This document shows, piece after piece, positions 47,798-61,228 of a stretch of DNA of 64,000 nucleotides. Origin of the DNA: Rallus limicola (taxonomy: Eukaryota > Chordata > Aves > Gruiformes > Rallidae); assembly GCA_022605955.1 (NCBI GenBank), contig JAKCOZ010000007.1, positions 32,776,991 to 32,840,990 of the forward strand. Direction: 5' to 3'. The notes under the pieces are model-generated. The model had not been told where the DNA came from. It ran no database searches and saw only the letters and a list, made by a program, of their open reading frames with translations. The position numbers and the translations under genes are program-made. Position 1 is the stretch's first letter. The number at the start of each line of letters is the position of its first letter.

Positions 47798-47827
47798 ATT
47801 ATTATTTATCATAAGATAAATAATAAT
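47798..47827. repeat. AT-rich perfect hairpin, 13-bp arms
   Basis: ATTATTATTTATC and GATAAATAATAAT are exact complements around a 4-base ATAA loop. Each arm contains a GATA core. Such tracts can extrude as cruciforms. Confidence 0.93.
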
Positions 47828-49849
47828 ATAACTTATATTAATTAGCAGACCTATGAAGTCGTCCCCCCCTTTTTTTTTCTTTCTTGATGTCACTGTAAGT
47901 TAGAATTATTTTGATAGCTTATCTGTAAAAAGTTTTTTTAAACATGATTCACCATGTTTAAATTTGTGATTTTTTCATCAGAGTAAGATCAAGCACAAAA
48001 AGCACATCAGAAGTCACTGGAAGGAAAAGATAATTGTATGCAGCAAAGAGCAGAGAATGGGACTGAATAAATGATACTGTGAATTGATCAACTTCCCCTG
48101 GTGTTCTCCCCATGATAACAAAGTCAAACACCTTCATGGACTCTGGTCAGTGATAATTTAAGTATCTTCATTACCACAAAGGAATTATGAAATTAATTCC
48201 TAGCATACAAGGTGTGCATAAAATGACTACTGAATTTAAATTTTTACTGCTTAAATACTGTCTAGGGGGTTGTGATTTAGATAGTTTGCAATTTCAGAAT
48301 CAGAGTAAATAACTTAATTAAATGTTACATTACAGCCACTGGGGAACATTACCTACATTTTCAACAGAAACAGAAAATAAAGTTTGAACATATTAAGGAG
48401 CAGGTGCAAAGATTTATGCCTTCACTAAAAGAAACAGTAAACATTGGCATGAGCAGATAAATCTTTTTTATCTAGAAGCATTAAGAATAGGACATATGCA
48501 TCCATTATATCTAAATCTTTAATAACTTTTGGCATATTTCAACTTTACTCATGCAAACATCATATCTTTTTACTGTGAACTTCAAGGATGGTTTTCAGCT
48601 AGTTGCCACCTGTTGAACAGTAACACACACCATTTATTTGGACTATATTGCAAGAAATACTTCAGTTCAGTTCACAGATAAGTTAGAATTATGTTAAACA
48701 AATAATTTTCCCTTCCTTGGTTGCTTTTGCATCCACAATTCGACAGCAATTTGCTCTTTTACTAGCAAAGCAAAATTTTGGCACCAGGTTCAATCTTTCC
48801 TCTTTGGGCTCATAAATAAGTTTCTGGACTGTAATATATGTAATTTTTTTACCAGTTAGAGAGCTGATCCTTATTTTTAAAGTAAGTTTTGGAATTAAGT
48901 TAGTACCAAGAACATTATCTGGTATGAATAATTTCTATGTGCATATAATTTGTGGTTCAGACTTCAATGTTTCTGTTACAATGCATGGGGCTTCTATATT
49001 TTCAGGGGTAAAACATAAGCATAAACATCTGCATCATCTGCACTATAGAAGCAAACTTATTTCTCCTTAATTTGCATGGATATGTTGGATGTCACATTTT
49101 AATCCCAGGCCTTAATTTAATTCTCTGGATATTTTATCCTTGTGAGTCAAACTAAAGAAACTATACAATAGCTGAATTCTCATTGGTGATTAACTGTGTT
49201 GGTTGTTTAGTCACAACAACAGCTAGTGCCCAAAAGAGGGAAGCTTAAATCATAATTCTTCTTCTTTTTTCCCCCTTCACTCAGTACCAAGTCTTTCTTA
49301 AGAAATATATTCCCTCCAGCCTGAAAACTTGTTCTCCATGTCCTCTAGTTTGAATATTGTAGGTGCCCTGAAAATAAATGGCTTTAAGAAGAAAAAAACT
49401 CACAAAACAAACAGCTTCAAAATCATTGATAGCAAAGTCAAGTATCTCTTGCTATTTTATCTGAGAGACCCTATTTAATTTTTAATAAGCTTACGACTGT
49501 TCCCAGTCTTTTGGATTACAGTGTCATTAAGTAGAGAAAAATGCTATTTGGCATTAAAGGAATGAACAGAGAAATAAAATGGCCTTTTATGAAATAACTG
49601 TACAGCTTTCCAGCATAACGCTGGAAAATAATTTGCAAAACCATTTCTCCTGCTCCTTAAAGAACCTAAGTGGAAATTTTCTCTGTGTGCACTGCATACT
49701 GAATTCTGAATGTACATAACCATGCATTTTTCATGTATAATTCTTCATTTGCCAACTTGTCTCAATCTTATAATACTAAGGTACTATTTAATTCTAGATA
49801 GGTAGCACTGAAAAAAATTGCTCTTTCTTGTTTTAGTTACAACTCAATT

Positions 49850-50516
49850 GCAAATATGTCATGAATAATGAGCATGATGTAGGGCTTCTCAGTGAACAGT
49901 GTGCTGCAGTGACAAAGAAAGTCAACAGGTTACTTGGTTGCATCAAGCAGGCATCACCAGCAGAAATAAAGAAGTCATTATCACACTCTACTCAGCTCTT
50001 GTCAGGCCAAACCTTCAATACTGTGTTCAGTTTTGGTCCCCAGTATACAAAAAAATATGTGGACAGGCTGGAAAGGCTACAGAGAAGGGCCACAAAGATG
50101 ATCAAAGGACTGGGACGGCTGCCATACGAGGAAAGACTGTGAATTTGGTTTCTCCAGCCTTGAGAAATGGGAGTTTAGTGGAGACTTTATCACCATGCTT
50201 CAGTATTTAAAGGGCAGCTACAAAGGCAACAGACTCCCTTTTTACAAGGAGTCACACAGAGAAGATGAGGGGTAACAGGTGCAAGTTACTCCTGACGAGA
50301 TTCCAACTGGAAAGAAGAGGAACATTTTTCACTATGAGAACAATCAGACATTGGAATAATGTCCTCAGGGAAGTTGTGGATTTCCCAACATTGGACACAA
50401 GATTCATCTGGACAAGGTGTTGGAATGTCTTATTAGCTGGTGCTTTCATCTGGCTTCTGCCAAGGTTGGACCAGACGATCCCTAAGGTCCCTTCCAACCT
50501 GCTGTTCTATGATTCA
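49850..50516 (+). mobile_element. Older CR1 LINE 3' region, sense
   Basis: Plus-strand frames read '[20 protein letters not shown]', then in another frame '[20 protein letters not shown]', then '[20 protein letters not shown]' and 'LPYEERL', followed by 'MRGNRCKLLLTRFQLERRGT' and 'FFTMRTIRHWNNVLREVVDF'. This is CR1 ORF2 C-terminus with several frameshifts. The 3' UTR ends TGTTCTATGATTCAT with few octamers, suggesting an older subfamily. The 5' end is truncated near 49850 or slightly upstream. Confidence 0.9.
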
Positions 50517-53500
50517 TTAAAATACAGAGGCCAGTGCTTTTACAGTGGTCTTGACTTAATGCAACAGCAACATTATAGCAACCCATAAACCAGGGATAGC
50601 TAGAACTTCAAAGCATCCTGAATTTCAAGAGTGCCATTGTTTGAGAGTCATTTGAATTTAAATTATATTTAATCTCTTGCATCTTTTTCCCTTTGGTCTG
50701 TGGCAAAAAAAAAAAAAAGGACTGTGTCTGAGAGTACAAACCACATGGCAGAGCAATAACAAACTTTGATCTATCTAAAATATTTGTGAAGTGCTCTGGC
50801 TTTGCCAGCCCAAGAGGCAACAATATTTCACTAGAAGCCTCAAACTCACACATCATACTTCCTTCACTCCCTTGAGGTGTTGTGTGGGCTTGGTACCCAC
50901 AACCATTATTTCCTTGCAGTTGATAACTTCTTGTGATCTACAAATGCTACTTCGCGTACAATCACAGACAGCATCTTTCTTTGTCTGAAAAGCCTACTGG
51001 GTTTGGGTACTAGTTTTCTTTTGTTGATGTTGAAACTTATTTTGCTTCCACCTCCCTCACACTGACTATGTAAAGAGACACATCTGCTTTTGTTTATTAC
51101 GTGATTCATGTCAGCTGTGTTTTGCTTGTACATTTTCTTTCCCTGGCTAACTCCCAACCTTTGTGTTCACAAAGGAGAGTCAAACAAAACCTGATACACA
51201 TTGAGCCAATTACTGGCCTGTCTTGAAGTCTCAGCTGGCAGTTCAGCCGCAGTACATGGAGCACTGTATAATCCTGAGAAATGTCACCTATTCCTTCTCC
51301 AGGAGAGAAGAAATTGCCAGTACAACGAGTAAGTGTTTTAGCAGACACCAGAATATTCTGAAGTAATTTTCTTGACTGACTTTTCCCAGTTCCCATCATG
51401 AAGAGTAAAAAGATAAATTCCTATAAATATTATCCCAGCACCTTCAGCTTGCTGTCAGTGGGATCACCTCAGCACCTGTCCAAAGTAAGAGTGTACTATA
51501 TAGAAGGGTTCACAGAAAACAAATATCAGTGCTACATCACTTGGTCATATTTGTCTGGCAAACTTTTTCACTACACAGTGGTCTTCTCAGAAAGCAGATA
51601 AAAAATATCCTATACTATGATACCTTTAGCTGTCAGCCTGCAGGATCAAGCCCAATTTGCAATCAGGAGGTTCCCTGCGGAGAAGGTGGCAATGACTCAC
51701 TAAATGAAGCTCTTGGAGCCTACAGAGTGTGTCATGGTCAGACATATAGTCAGATAAGAGCAGGTGTTATCCAGCAGAAGGAAGAAGTAGGGACAGCTTG
51801 TAGTGCTGGACTCCTTCCCCATTGTACTACACCTATGGAACCTTCCCTGTGACATCTTCCTGGCATGGGACAAGGCTGGCTTTGATGGGTCCTTCCTTCT
51901 GGGCATGGCATCCATGCCCTGAAGTATCAGAGACAAGTTGTGTCACCACTAGTGTCCCTATCCAAAACCTGCTTGTTCCAGGTAAAGGGGGTAAGACTTG
52001 ATTGCTTTTTAGATAAATCATGTTGCGTGTTGCAGGAAAGGGAGAGTGGCCTTGTACTCCCTACTGACCCTCTAGTAGAGAGGGTCTGTGTCAGCTTTCA
52101 AGCATGTACTTGGGCAATGCTGCCAGGCCAAAGCATGCCTGGTGTTTATTGGCCTAAATGCAGAATTTAGAAATGTTAAAATCAACATCAAACAGTAGAA
52201 AGAGAAAGTCATCTGGTCAGTTTTTACATTGCAAGTGTATTTTTTAAGAATTTTAAATAGGCTAACTGCTTAATAGGGATTAGCTGACTCTTACAGATGT
52301 GAACATGTGAAATTGTACCTGGAGGATAAAATATTGAAAGATTTTAGCTCTGATTACAGCTGTAACCATCTGGATCTGTAGCAGTATAAACCCCCTGCAT
52401 TCTCACTCCACATCACCAGTTTATAGGACCCATGTATACATGCATTTGACCATGTCGCTGCCAGTAACTGTCTTCAAAAACTAGAATTGTCTTTTTGCAG
52501 CTATTGCTCACAACATGGTGAGGTAGTTGTCTGGGTTATACGTGTGCCTGGAAAACCTGCACCACAGTGTTCTCTTCTACCAAGAAAAAGAAAACGGAAA
52601 AGAAAAAGATCAAAACAGGGATCCGATTGACTAACAAGAAAGTTTCACATAAACTCAGGTAGCTTGAATTTTGCTACAAAATAATCTCGTAGTACTTAGT
52701 CCACATTCTTACAAAGGTCTTTCTACCAAAGCAACTTGAACATTTTTGTGGCTACAGTTAGAAATGCTGATGTATCTTTAACAACAACAAGTGTCCAGGT
52801 ATCAAAGATTTTAACATCAGATAATCCCATGTCACACAGTCCTTATTCACAGTACCTTCCCCACAGTCTCCAGTGTGCAGAAATCAGCAGAACAGACACG
52901 GTAAGATACAGAGTAGAGGTGCAATGGCTCACAACTGCGTAGCAACACCAAAGAGGGTCAGAAGGTTTCATATAAAGTTTAAGTAGTTCAGCAAATCTGG
53001 CTGTAGAGAAGAGAGAAAAAACCCACAATCCACTGCATATGATGTTTCAGTTCCAGATAATGACTGTAATTATAATAATGAATAAGCCATAGGTAAATGC
53101 GTAACATCTCCCAAAATGCTTAGAAACTGTCCTGGGTCAGGGATTTCTCATTACAACCAAAAAGTGCAGGGACAAGTAATAAAGATGATTTTATCAGAGG
53201 GAATGCTATTTTCTGCTAGGTACTCACAGCATCTCCACAACATTAATCCCAGCCTATTGACAGGGTCCACCCTACATTAAAATCAGCAGCTTGACAATTA
53301 AGAAAAAAAAAAAAATCTGTGTTGGCTTGCAAAGAAAATGTGATTTGTGAAGTACTCAAGGTTTCAGTCCAGGAGTTTAGTTCTAAATGTGCTGCCTCCA
53401 ACACTTTGAATCCCCAGATGAAAACAAAGTGCTCCTCTAATGTGACATGTCATTTTGCATAGTGTTCAGTTGGGTCCATTGCTTTTATTATTCTCTTTCT

Positions 53501-56220
53501 AGGAATAATACCAGTGCCTGCTTGAGATTTGGAAGATTAGCATTAACAGGATAAAAAAGAAGAGGGCAGCTGTTTCATGATGGCATTTAGATAGATGATC
53601 TGTCTGCTGCCTAATCCACATATCACCTCCTCATCCAGTCATCATAAGGCAACCCAGTAAAGAAGTCTAAGTGAAAAAAACCCTCCAAACCTAGGTGTGT
53701 CTGCTGATCATTCTCCCTCTCCCACAGACAGAGAAAAATCACTGTTGTATCATTTCATTAGCCATACTGACAGCTTTCTTCAGCCTCTTGCCATAGGATA
53801 AATTTTGGATCTAAAACTACAGCATCTACACACATGTTTAATAAATACCATAATAGTAAGTTCTCAAGCTTGTGAGGCAGAGAAAAGGCCTTTGTAGTTA
53901 AGCGTTCACACTTTGGGGTACTTATTTCTAATGACTCATCAGAGCTTGTGAGATTGTCTTGTTGTGATAGGCTTAGTCACAACAATCATAATACCAAATT
54001 GTGATACCTGTGAAAGGTTCCCTGGGGAGTCAAGAGCTCAAGCATGATTTAATATTAGTTGGGTCTGTAAATCCCAGGAGCCCTCTGTAATCTCAGTTTA
54101 TCTGTTATGAATTTATCATGAAGTCTGCTGTCTCTCACTCATCACGGCTGCTGGGTGTGATAAATTCTTTAGGTAAGAAACATCCTGTGACTCAGAAATG
54201 CTTGGATTTTGTTGCAGTGGTGCCTTCCCCCCTTTTTTTGTTTTTATGAAGCCATTTCAATTTAGACAATCATAGGGGAAAAATGTAACCAGTTCTGAAG
54301 TCAAACAGAGTAAACAAGTTTATTTAGGGCAAAGCAGAGGTCAGTAAAGGAATGGAACTATAGCAGATTTCACTCAAGTGGAAAACTCTTAATTATACAG
54401 CAGATTTCCAGGAAAGGAGGCTGGAAACTATTATAATTTCTCTGCATTCAGTGCTTCAGGTCCTGTACCAGCTTGACATCACCGTGCCATTGCCATTCTT
54501 TCCAGAATATAGAATTTCACCTGCAGAGGAAGCACGTAACCTGGATTGACTAAAGTGTGGGGTTGCACACAGAGATCACTCGTTCCTTCTTAACTCCTTG
54601 CAGCCTTTTTTGCAAGAATTGGTGTACTTCAAAACCCTGTGTACATCTCTTAGAAGCCCCAGCCTTCTTAATTTTTACAACTTACTCAAGGGGAAAGAAT
54701 ATACTAATGAATAAGGATTGTGAGCATAATGAGTAAGAATTGTGTTTTCCTTTCTGTAATGATTCGTTTACTTGCAGCATGTTGTTCAGCTACTGCGCAG
54801 CTTTGTAGACCAGGCTCTTGGATTGGAAAAACCTTGGTAAACAAGGCAAACAAAACCAGGCTTCATGCTGTGTGGAAACTAGCTTGTTTATGTTGGTATG
54901 CTTAGTAGTATTTTCTTTAAAGCATATCTTTGGTTTAACAAGATTTAAAATTCCTTGTATTATGACATTCTGCTCTCATTCCTTGTGCTTTTGTTAAATT
55001 TTAAGAAGTTTCTTGAATAATGCATGATATCATATGAAGCAGAGAGTAAATTTGTTAATCAATGAGTATGAAATTAGAGATGAAAACAAGATAAAAACAC
55101 CTTTTCAGTCATGTACTCCATATCCCTTCTAGAAGCGATTTTTTTTTCTGTAATCATGAGCACTTTGTCCAGTTTCTTTTTCAGTGTAGTAAAGAACTGT
55201 CATACTTGCATTTGTGGGAATGAATAGCAATTTATTCTTTGTACATAACTTGAATTTTGCCATGCTTTTTGTACAGTATTTAAATAAGGTCTTATTTGGG
55301 TATACTTCCACAAATGACACTTTGTACAGCTTATTCTGTAGAAATGTGTCCGTTCTTCCATTGGCGTTAAATCCCTTCAAATGTAATCTGAATCTGCTAT
55401 TTATGGTTCAGAAATCTGTGGGAGTTTTGCTTCTACACAGTGAGATCTGCTAAATAATTAAATCTTAAAATGCTTTTCAGAGAGGCCTTTTTGAATCACA
55501 TCTGTTACTTCTTGTAGGAATTTTCCCTCGCAGATGTTACCTTTTTTCCTTGTTTCTTTTAGGGTGCTAATGACATCTTAATCCCATGCCATCTTCCATT
55601 AATAAAGCAAGTCTTCATTACAAGCTTGTCAAATTGCAGAAGGACAACTATTACAAGAGACCAGAAGTGGCTGATGCTCTGCTTCCAGCTTCTGGAGGAA
55701 GTTCTCTCTCTGTCAGCTGTCAGTGTCTCACCTGCCCAAGAAGTCTCACCCTTAGTAATCATTTGTCCCATTTACTCCACCTTTTTCCTCTAGGAATTTC
55801 CATTTTGTAAAACTTCATATCCTGCTTGTTCACAGCCTGTCCTCTAACTGGCTGGCAGAACCAGCTGCCACTTCAGTTTACCTGCAAGTACATCAGAGCA
55901 GGAAGCTTGTGACCATGATGCACATGGAAGCTATCAGGGCTTGCCCTCAGGCCTCTCACAGAGGCACAGAGCTAAGGGGTTTCAGTGGAAAGGCAGGATG
56001 GAATCCATGATTATTCTGAAACCAACCTGGTTCCAATCACATCCCTGCAGGTTAGCTGAAGGCAGCCCTGAGCAGCTGCTCATTTTTACAAGGGTATCCA
56101 ACTGGAAAGCCTGTTCACCCTGCACACATGCCACTGGTAAATACTTCAATGAGGAAAAACAGGTGTCTATTTCAGGCCTCAACGTCTGGCACCAACACTC
56201 CTTTGTGAACTGAAACCTTG
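50517..56220. other. Unique non-coding stretch
   Basis: No supported gene. An A-run of 14 lies at about 50705-50718 and A-runs near 53302. A GC-richer part at 51630-52150 has frames up to 107 codons without recognisable domains. Several pyrimidine-plus-AG acceptor-like and GTAAG donor-like sites exist, but none delimits an open conserved exon that I can recognise. Confidence 0.45.
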
Positions 56221-56224
56221 AAAA

Positions 56225-56890
56225 GCCAGAATCAAAACTCACTAGTCTTTGTGACTCTGAAGCAGGTATTTATTGCAGCACTGAGCACACAGGGCATCAC
56301 TCCTTCTAATGTGTGCACAGTTTAAAGCAAAATTTCTCATATTTATACAGATTAACTGTACATATTCATTATAATCCCTAAGAAAAGGCAGGGCTATGCA
56401 AATTATTTCCAGGAAGTCATGTACATTAACTCCTCCCAGATAAAGCATGCTCAGTGACACTCAGGAGGTCTTCAGGGATGAAGGCCAGACGTTTTCCTCT
56501 CTGTGAACTTTTGCCTCTTTCTTCAGTGCATGCTCTTTACGGTTTTCTCCATAGTCTCAAAAACACATCCCTGCACAAACCAGTTAGGAACCCCTTTTAG
56601 CTGAAAACAAGATATACTCTGTCTCTTAATTGGTCGTTGGTCTCATTATTTATTACTCTCCTATCTTCACTTTCTTTATCTTCAAGGCGGTTCAACTGTT
56701 ATGGTTAAATTTTGTAGCTGCTCTAACAAAACAGCTCAAAGGCTACAGCCATATTATACTAAAATCCAAACCATGCAAATACTTTCTAATCTTGAAACAT
56801 GCAAATACTTTATATTCTCAAAACATACAAATACTCCTTATATTAAAGCTATATTAATTGTCTCTTAAGCTACATATATATCAATCTATT
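56225..56890 (-). mobile_element. Inverted ERV LTR (ERVK-like)
   Basis: On the minus strand there is a TATAAAT box (56341-56347) about 70 bases upstream of an AATAAA (56269-56274), the usual LTR promoter and poly-A spacing. The 'AGGTATTTATTGCAGCACTG', 'GAGCACACAGGGCATCACTC', 'ACAGATTAACTGTACATATT' and 'GCAAATTATTTCCAGGAAGT' blocks recall inverted bird ERVK-type LTRs. The inferred U3 side carries three 26-bp units each containing CATGCAAATACT or a close variant. Both ends are uncertain, and no gag/pol-like frame adjoins. Confidence 0.5.
56772..56849 (+). repeat. 26-bp x3 tandem array with octamer motifs
   Basis: Copies start at 56772, 56798 and 56824 with CATGCAAATACTTT, CATGCAAATACTTT and CATACAAATACTCC. 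The first two contain ATGCAAAT, the POU-factor octamer. The array lies in the presumed U3 of the inverted LTR. Confidence 0.85.
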
Positions 56891-59735
56891 CAGCATTATT
56901 ACGTATCATTGAATCAGAACCAAATACTCCAGTTTACTTGACGTAGGCTGGCTCCTTGCACTTGGCAGCAGAACAGTGTAGGTCCCTGCTGCCACTGTTA
57001 TTTTTCCTGTTGTCTCATTTACAAGTCACCCACCCTTCACCCAGCACTTGGGTGTTTGCATTGACTGCACACTGGAGAGACCTCCAGCCTTTGGTAGTGA
57101 AAGTTTCTGGAATTTTTTGCCAGACCCCAGCATTCAATTCTGTAATTCTGCAGCAGCCCTGAATTAGTCTGGGTTGTTTAATTCTGTAAACATCAGAAGC
57201 TTCTGCGGTTGCATAGGCTACATGGTAGTGCAGGCGTGTTTTTGTGATGAACAGGAGAAAAGTACTGAAATAAAATCCATTTTCTGCTTCCTTTTAAAGA
57301 CCATCCTCCCCTGCTCTCATGGCTGTCTCATCCACACTCAACTAAACATTCTCTGTATCACGGAATTTGTTGTAACGATTTATTGAAAAGTATCTACCAC
57401 ACTGCAAATTTTAATCTTATCTGAGATCTTTGGATTTTATTGAAGTGGTGATTATATATTATTTGTAGGTCCTTATCTCAGGAGATAAGCTCAATACACC
57501 AAACAAGAAATATCTCTCATAACACCAGATGAGGACAACAAAGCTGCCTAGAGTGATATAATTCTACCATGAAAAAGGCATCCCGTATTTTGACTTTGCA
57601 TGTTAAAGATGTGTTCTATGGTTGTCGACCTATGGAAACCATGGGAGGGGAGATTTGACTTTTTTTTTAAAGGAACTGAAAACTAATGAAATTGCCATAG
57701 TAAAATCCAAGAAGAACTTTGGGATTTTATTTCTGTCTTCCCCTAAATGGGTGAGACAAAAAATAGGCTTAATTCAGGGAGTTTAAGCAAAAGGGTAAAA
57801 GTAATTATTGAAACAAAAACTGTCATCAGTTCCAGAAGAACAGAGCATCTGCTCAAAATGGATATAGAACGGAGATTAAGAGATGATGAGAAAATATGAA
57901 GAACAAATTATCAAAGCAAGTGAGAAAATACAAAGTACTTTAAGGCTATGAAGACATTAGAAAACTGAATGAATCTTAAAAGTCAAGGCTGTTAACAGAG
58001 GAGATCAGGAGAGGACATGCAGGAATGATAAAGGAAAATGGCTCTCTTGTCACCTCATTCATGGCTATTTTAAACATGAAGTGATGGAGCTAAGTAGTGT
58101 AATTAAACTCAGACAAAGTAATTGAACAAGGCAGCACTAATCCACCGGTAAGCACAGGGCAGTCACTAAACTATTACCAATAACACCCATTACAAATATC
58201 AGCTTCTGTGGGACTAAGTATCCCAAGGGATATGATCCTTCCTTATCCTCACAGTCTAGCTACAGCAGAAGGATTACTGTCAGAAGACTAATATCCTCTT
58301 TGAGTTAGGCAGAAGAGGGAACAATTTGGTACTGGCTTATATTTGAAGAAGAGCATCTTTATTAAAAGCTTTATTTCGAAAGAATAGATTTACACATCCT
58401 TCTGTATCTCAGGTATTTCCATATCTACTATTTTCTCCTTGAAGTACTTTTTCTACTTTAGAAGTTCTCACCACAAGCACGTAAGGCTATAGAAACTGCT
58501 CAATGCAGCACCCTGGATGACATACAATCTTTCACCCACCTATTCCCCTTTTTGACTTGTCTATGAACTGTAGAAATTTTCTGTCTTTTCTTGCCTCATT
58601 CTCCTTCCCCAGCAGCCATTTGAACAATCATCCTAACAATCCTGCTCTAATTCTCTGTCTCTACAAAGAAAGCATGTTTTGTTTTGTTTTGTTTCTTTAC
58701 TAACTGTCCAGGCAAAGAAAACCAAATACAACGGAACAGTGAGATGTAACAAAGACCAGACAGCTTGTCTGCTGGTGCCGTTTCTACCATTATAAGATGC
58801 CTTTTGTAATCAGAATGCACTCAATCAGGGTCATATGAGTTAAAATGGCACCTCCATTAGGTAGCCTGTTTTGAAGTGCTTTTTAGAAGATGTGGATATG
58901 CACACTAGTGCCACAGTGGAAACCAGAACAATTAAATGTATATTTAGTCTGCTTTCTGTCAACCCCTTTCATCTGTGCTCCTCAGGTAAGGACATGAAGC
59001 AGGTCCGTTTCATTGTTCTTCTGACCTGCCCCCTCATGCCCTTCTGTCTCCCAACTGCATGGACATGACTGCAGCATTCCATGACCGGGATGTGTAGGAA
59101 TTCCTTCTCTGGGACCTGCACATGTCTAACACTGATAAATGTTTTCATGGCCCGTTTCCTGGTCAGCTGCAATCTCGAAGTCTAGGAGTTCCCGAGGCAC
59201 CTGCTGTGTTAATGACAGAAAGATGTAGGACAGAGGAAATTACTTTACTGAAAAACACAGAGAAGTTTAAAATATTTGTATAACTTTTCCTGATAGTATG
59301 GTGTTTGTGAGATTTCATGTTGGTGCTGTTTTTTTGGTTTTAATTGTGAATATCCACAGTTTATTTGGGAAGGTGAAACTATTAGCAAAGATAATATCTG
59401 TAATATCCATTGTGCAGCTATGGGCACATAATTTTCTAAAAGTACTTTTGTGTCTCTGCATTAGATTGCAAAGAAGGTACCTAGTAGAATTAGACTAGCC
59501 CTTATGTGTTTATTCAGATAAGCTTGTTGCTAAATATTACCTCCTGGTAAATAATAATGCAGTACTATGAAATAAATTGAGAAGCTATTCAAACTTTTAA
59601 TCTCCAAGGTGACTATGGCATAAAATACTTAAAGAGTAAATCGAAGCTTTTTTAACCTGCTGGAACTCATTCAAAACGTTGACAGAAATAGTGGGTGAAG
59701 GAGAATGGATGACTATAATGTGTTTAAAATTGCAA
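56891..59735. other. Unique non-coding stretch
   Basis: No supported gene. (GTTTT)3 is at 58676. A purine-rich part at 57660-58010 could be very old LINE sequence, but I could not match it. Frames are under 76 codons. Confidence 0.45.
58676..58694 (+). repeat. (GTTTT)n microsatellite
   Basis: Three GTTTT units plus GTTT. Confidence 0.92.
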
Positions 59736-60125
59736 ACAAAAGACTCTGGCTGAAGGTCTTCACAAGACACTATTAAGAAACTTTAGTGGTCAAAGGTTAC
59801 ATCTTTTCATGGATTAGAAGTATTTAAAAGATAGACAATGAAGTAAAAATAAATAACCAATTTTTCAGAAGGAAAAAGGTTAATAGTGAGTTGCCCCAGA
59901 GCTAAGCATTAGTAACTACCAGTCTTGATGAAATATGTGTACAAATGACCTGGAGGAAGGATGAATTGGAGCATAGTTGCACAGCAATCCCACAATTCAT
60001 TTAGTTAATCGGAAGAAGGTGGGAGAACCCTAGACAGTGTCAAGACAGACCTTAGATCAGAAAGGATTAATAGATAAACCATTAAACTGTGAATCAGAAG
60101 GTACTGGTTCTAGTATATAACAGGA
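59736..60125 (+). mobile_element. Degenerate LINE reverse-transcriptase relic
   Basis: Broken plus-strand frames contain 'HKTLLRNF', 'YLKDRQ', 'VAPEL' and 'TNDLEEG'. These follow the order of CR1/L2-type reverse transcriptase segments HDILLxKL, YLxxRxQ, VPQGSxLG and INDLDEG, just upstream of the FADD catalytic box, which is not recognisable here. Multiple stops and indels show it is inactive. It represents a more 5' part of ORF2 than the other CR1 pieces in the window. Limits are approximate. Confidence 0.45.
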
Positions 60126-61228
60126 GAAAAATGAGTGAAAGTATTCCAGTTAACATTGTCAATATGCATTTATGGTTTTTTTCAAACTGTTTGCACTAAT
60201 CTGCTTGATCTGAGAAAATTTGTTTGGAAATAAGATTTAGTGTTAAGATTTATTTCCTACTATAATTTAGGGTCTTATGCAGACAAGCAAGTAGCCTGGT
60301 GATCAAAGTGCCTACTTAATTTATAAGCATTCTGTCCCTCTTTCAGATTTCGCTTTGTCTTTGTTTCACATGAATGTGAACAAGTCATCAGATGACATTT
60401 TACATTTTTTTAAAATGTGTATAATGCTGGCTTCTTTTCTTTGTTTGTTTGTTTGTAACAAACTTTCCACAGTCTTGATTTCATTATACTACAACGCTGA
60501 TTTTTGAAAATTTGGAAAGTCTCAAATTAGGAAATAGCAAACATAGTCTTTGATGAACAATTTCCAGCATTGTGGTTATGCCTGAGTCCCAGAAGGCACC
60601 TAAAATTCTGCATTCGTCTTTGGCCACCTACATTCAAGAAATACTTGGGTTTATAGCAAGGATTTCAGAGAAGGCTTTTAGAATGAAAAGTTCTGTACTG
60701 TTGCAGAGTATAGATTTGAGGTTTAGCCTTCACCTGGATCATTCTCTGATCTGATTCATTGCACGGCTACATGAAACTATGCACACTCTGAAAGGAGAGG
60801 AGGGCTGTTTGCTCCTTAAAACTTGCCGTGATTTCTGCTGAGTTGGAGCATAATGAACCCAGAGCCTCAGATTAAAAGAACATGGCATGACTAGATCAGA
60901 AAAAGAACTGAGGAGGCACATGACTGCTGTCTATCAGCCCACAAGAAAGGAAAATGCCAGGAAGGGAAAGACCTATTAAAACCACTGCTACAGTTATAAG
61001 TTATCATAAGAACTAATCATATCTGACTAAATTTAGATGAATAATTAGAAGATGGTTTCTGGCATGGAAAAAAATGGAGATCTGGACTAGATTTTGGGAT
61101 AGATAAGAGAAGACTGTGATTGCTGCCTGTTTATTGTGGATCTCCTGGATATTGCTTATGCTTTTTAAATTACTATGGTTGTATTGCAATTTGGGTGAGA
61201 CAATGTCCTCTAGGAGAAAGGGTATAAT
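60126..61228. other. Unique non-coding stretch
   Basis: No supported gene. It includes (TTTG)4 at 60440-60455. Confidence 0.5.
60440..60455 (+). repeat. (TTTG)4 microsatellite
   Basis: Four TTTG units within a T-rich context. Confidence 0.92.

Larger units (their letters stand above)
47056..49800. other. Unique AT-rich stretch
   Basis: No supported gene. It contains a paired E-box at 47076, (CAAA)5 at 47628, a 13-bp-arm hairpin at 47798, and a C6/T-run junction at about 47863. Nothing transposon-like until the CR1 at about 49.85 kb. Confidence 0.5.

Noticed and set aside
55770..55800. Possible splice acceptor (pyrimidine tract followed by CTCTAG)
   Set aside because: No recognisable coding exon follows.
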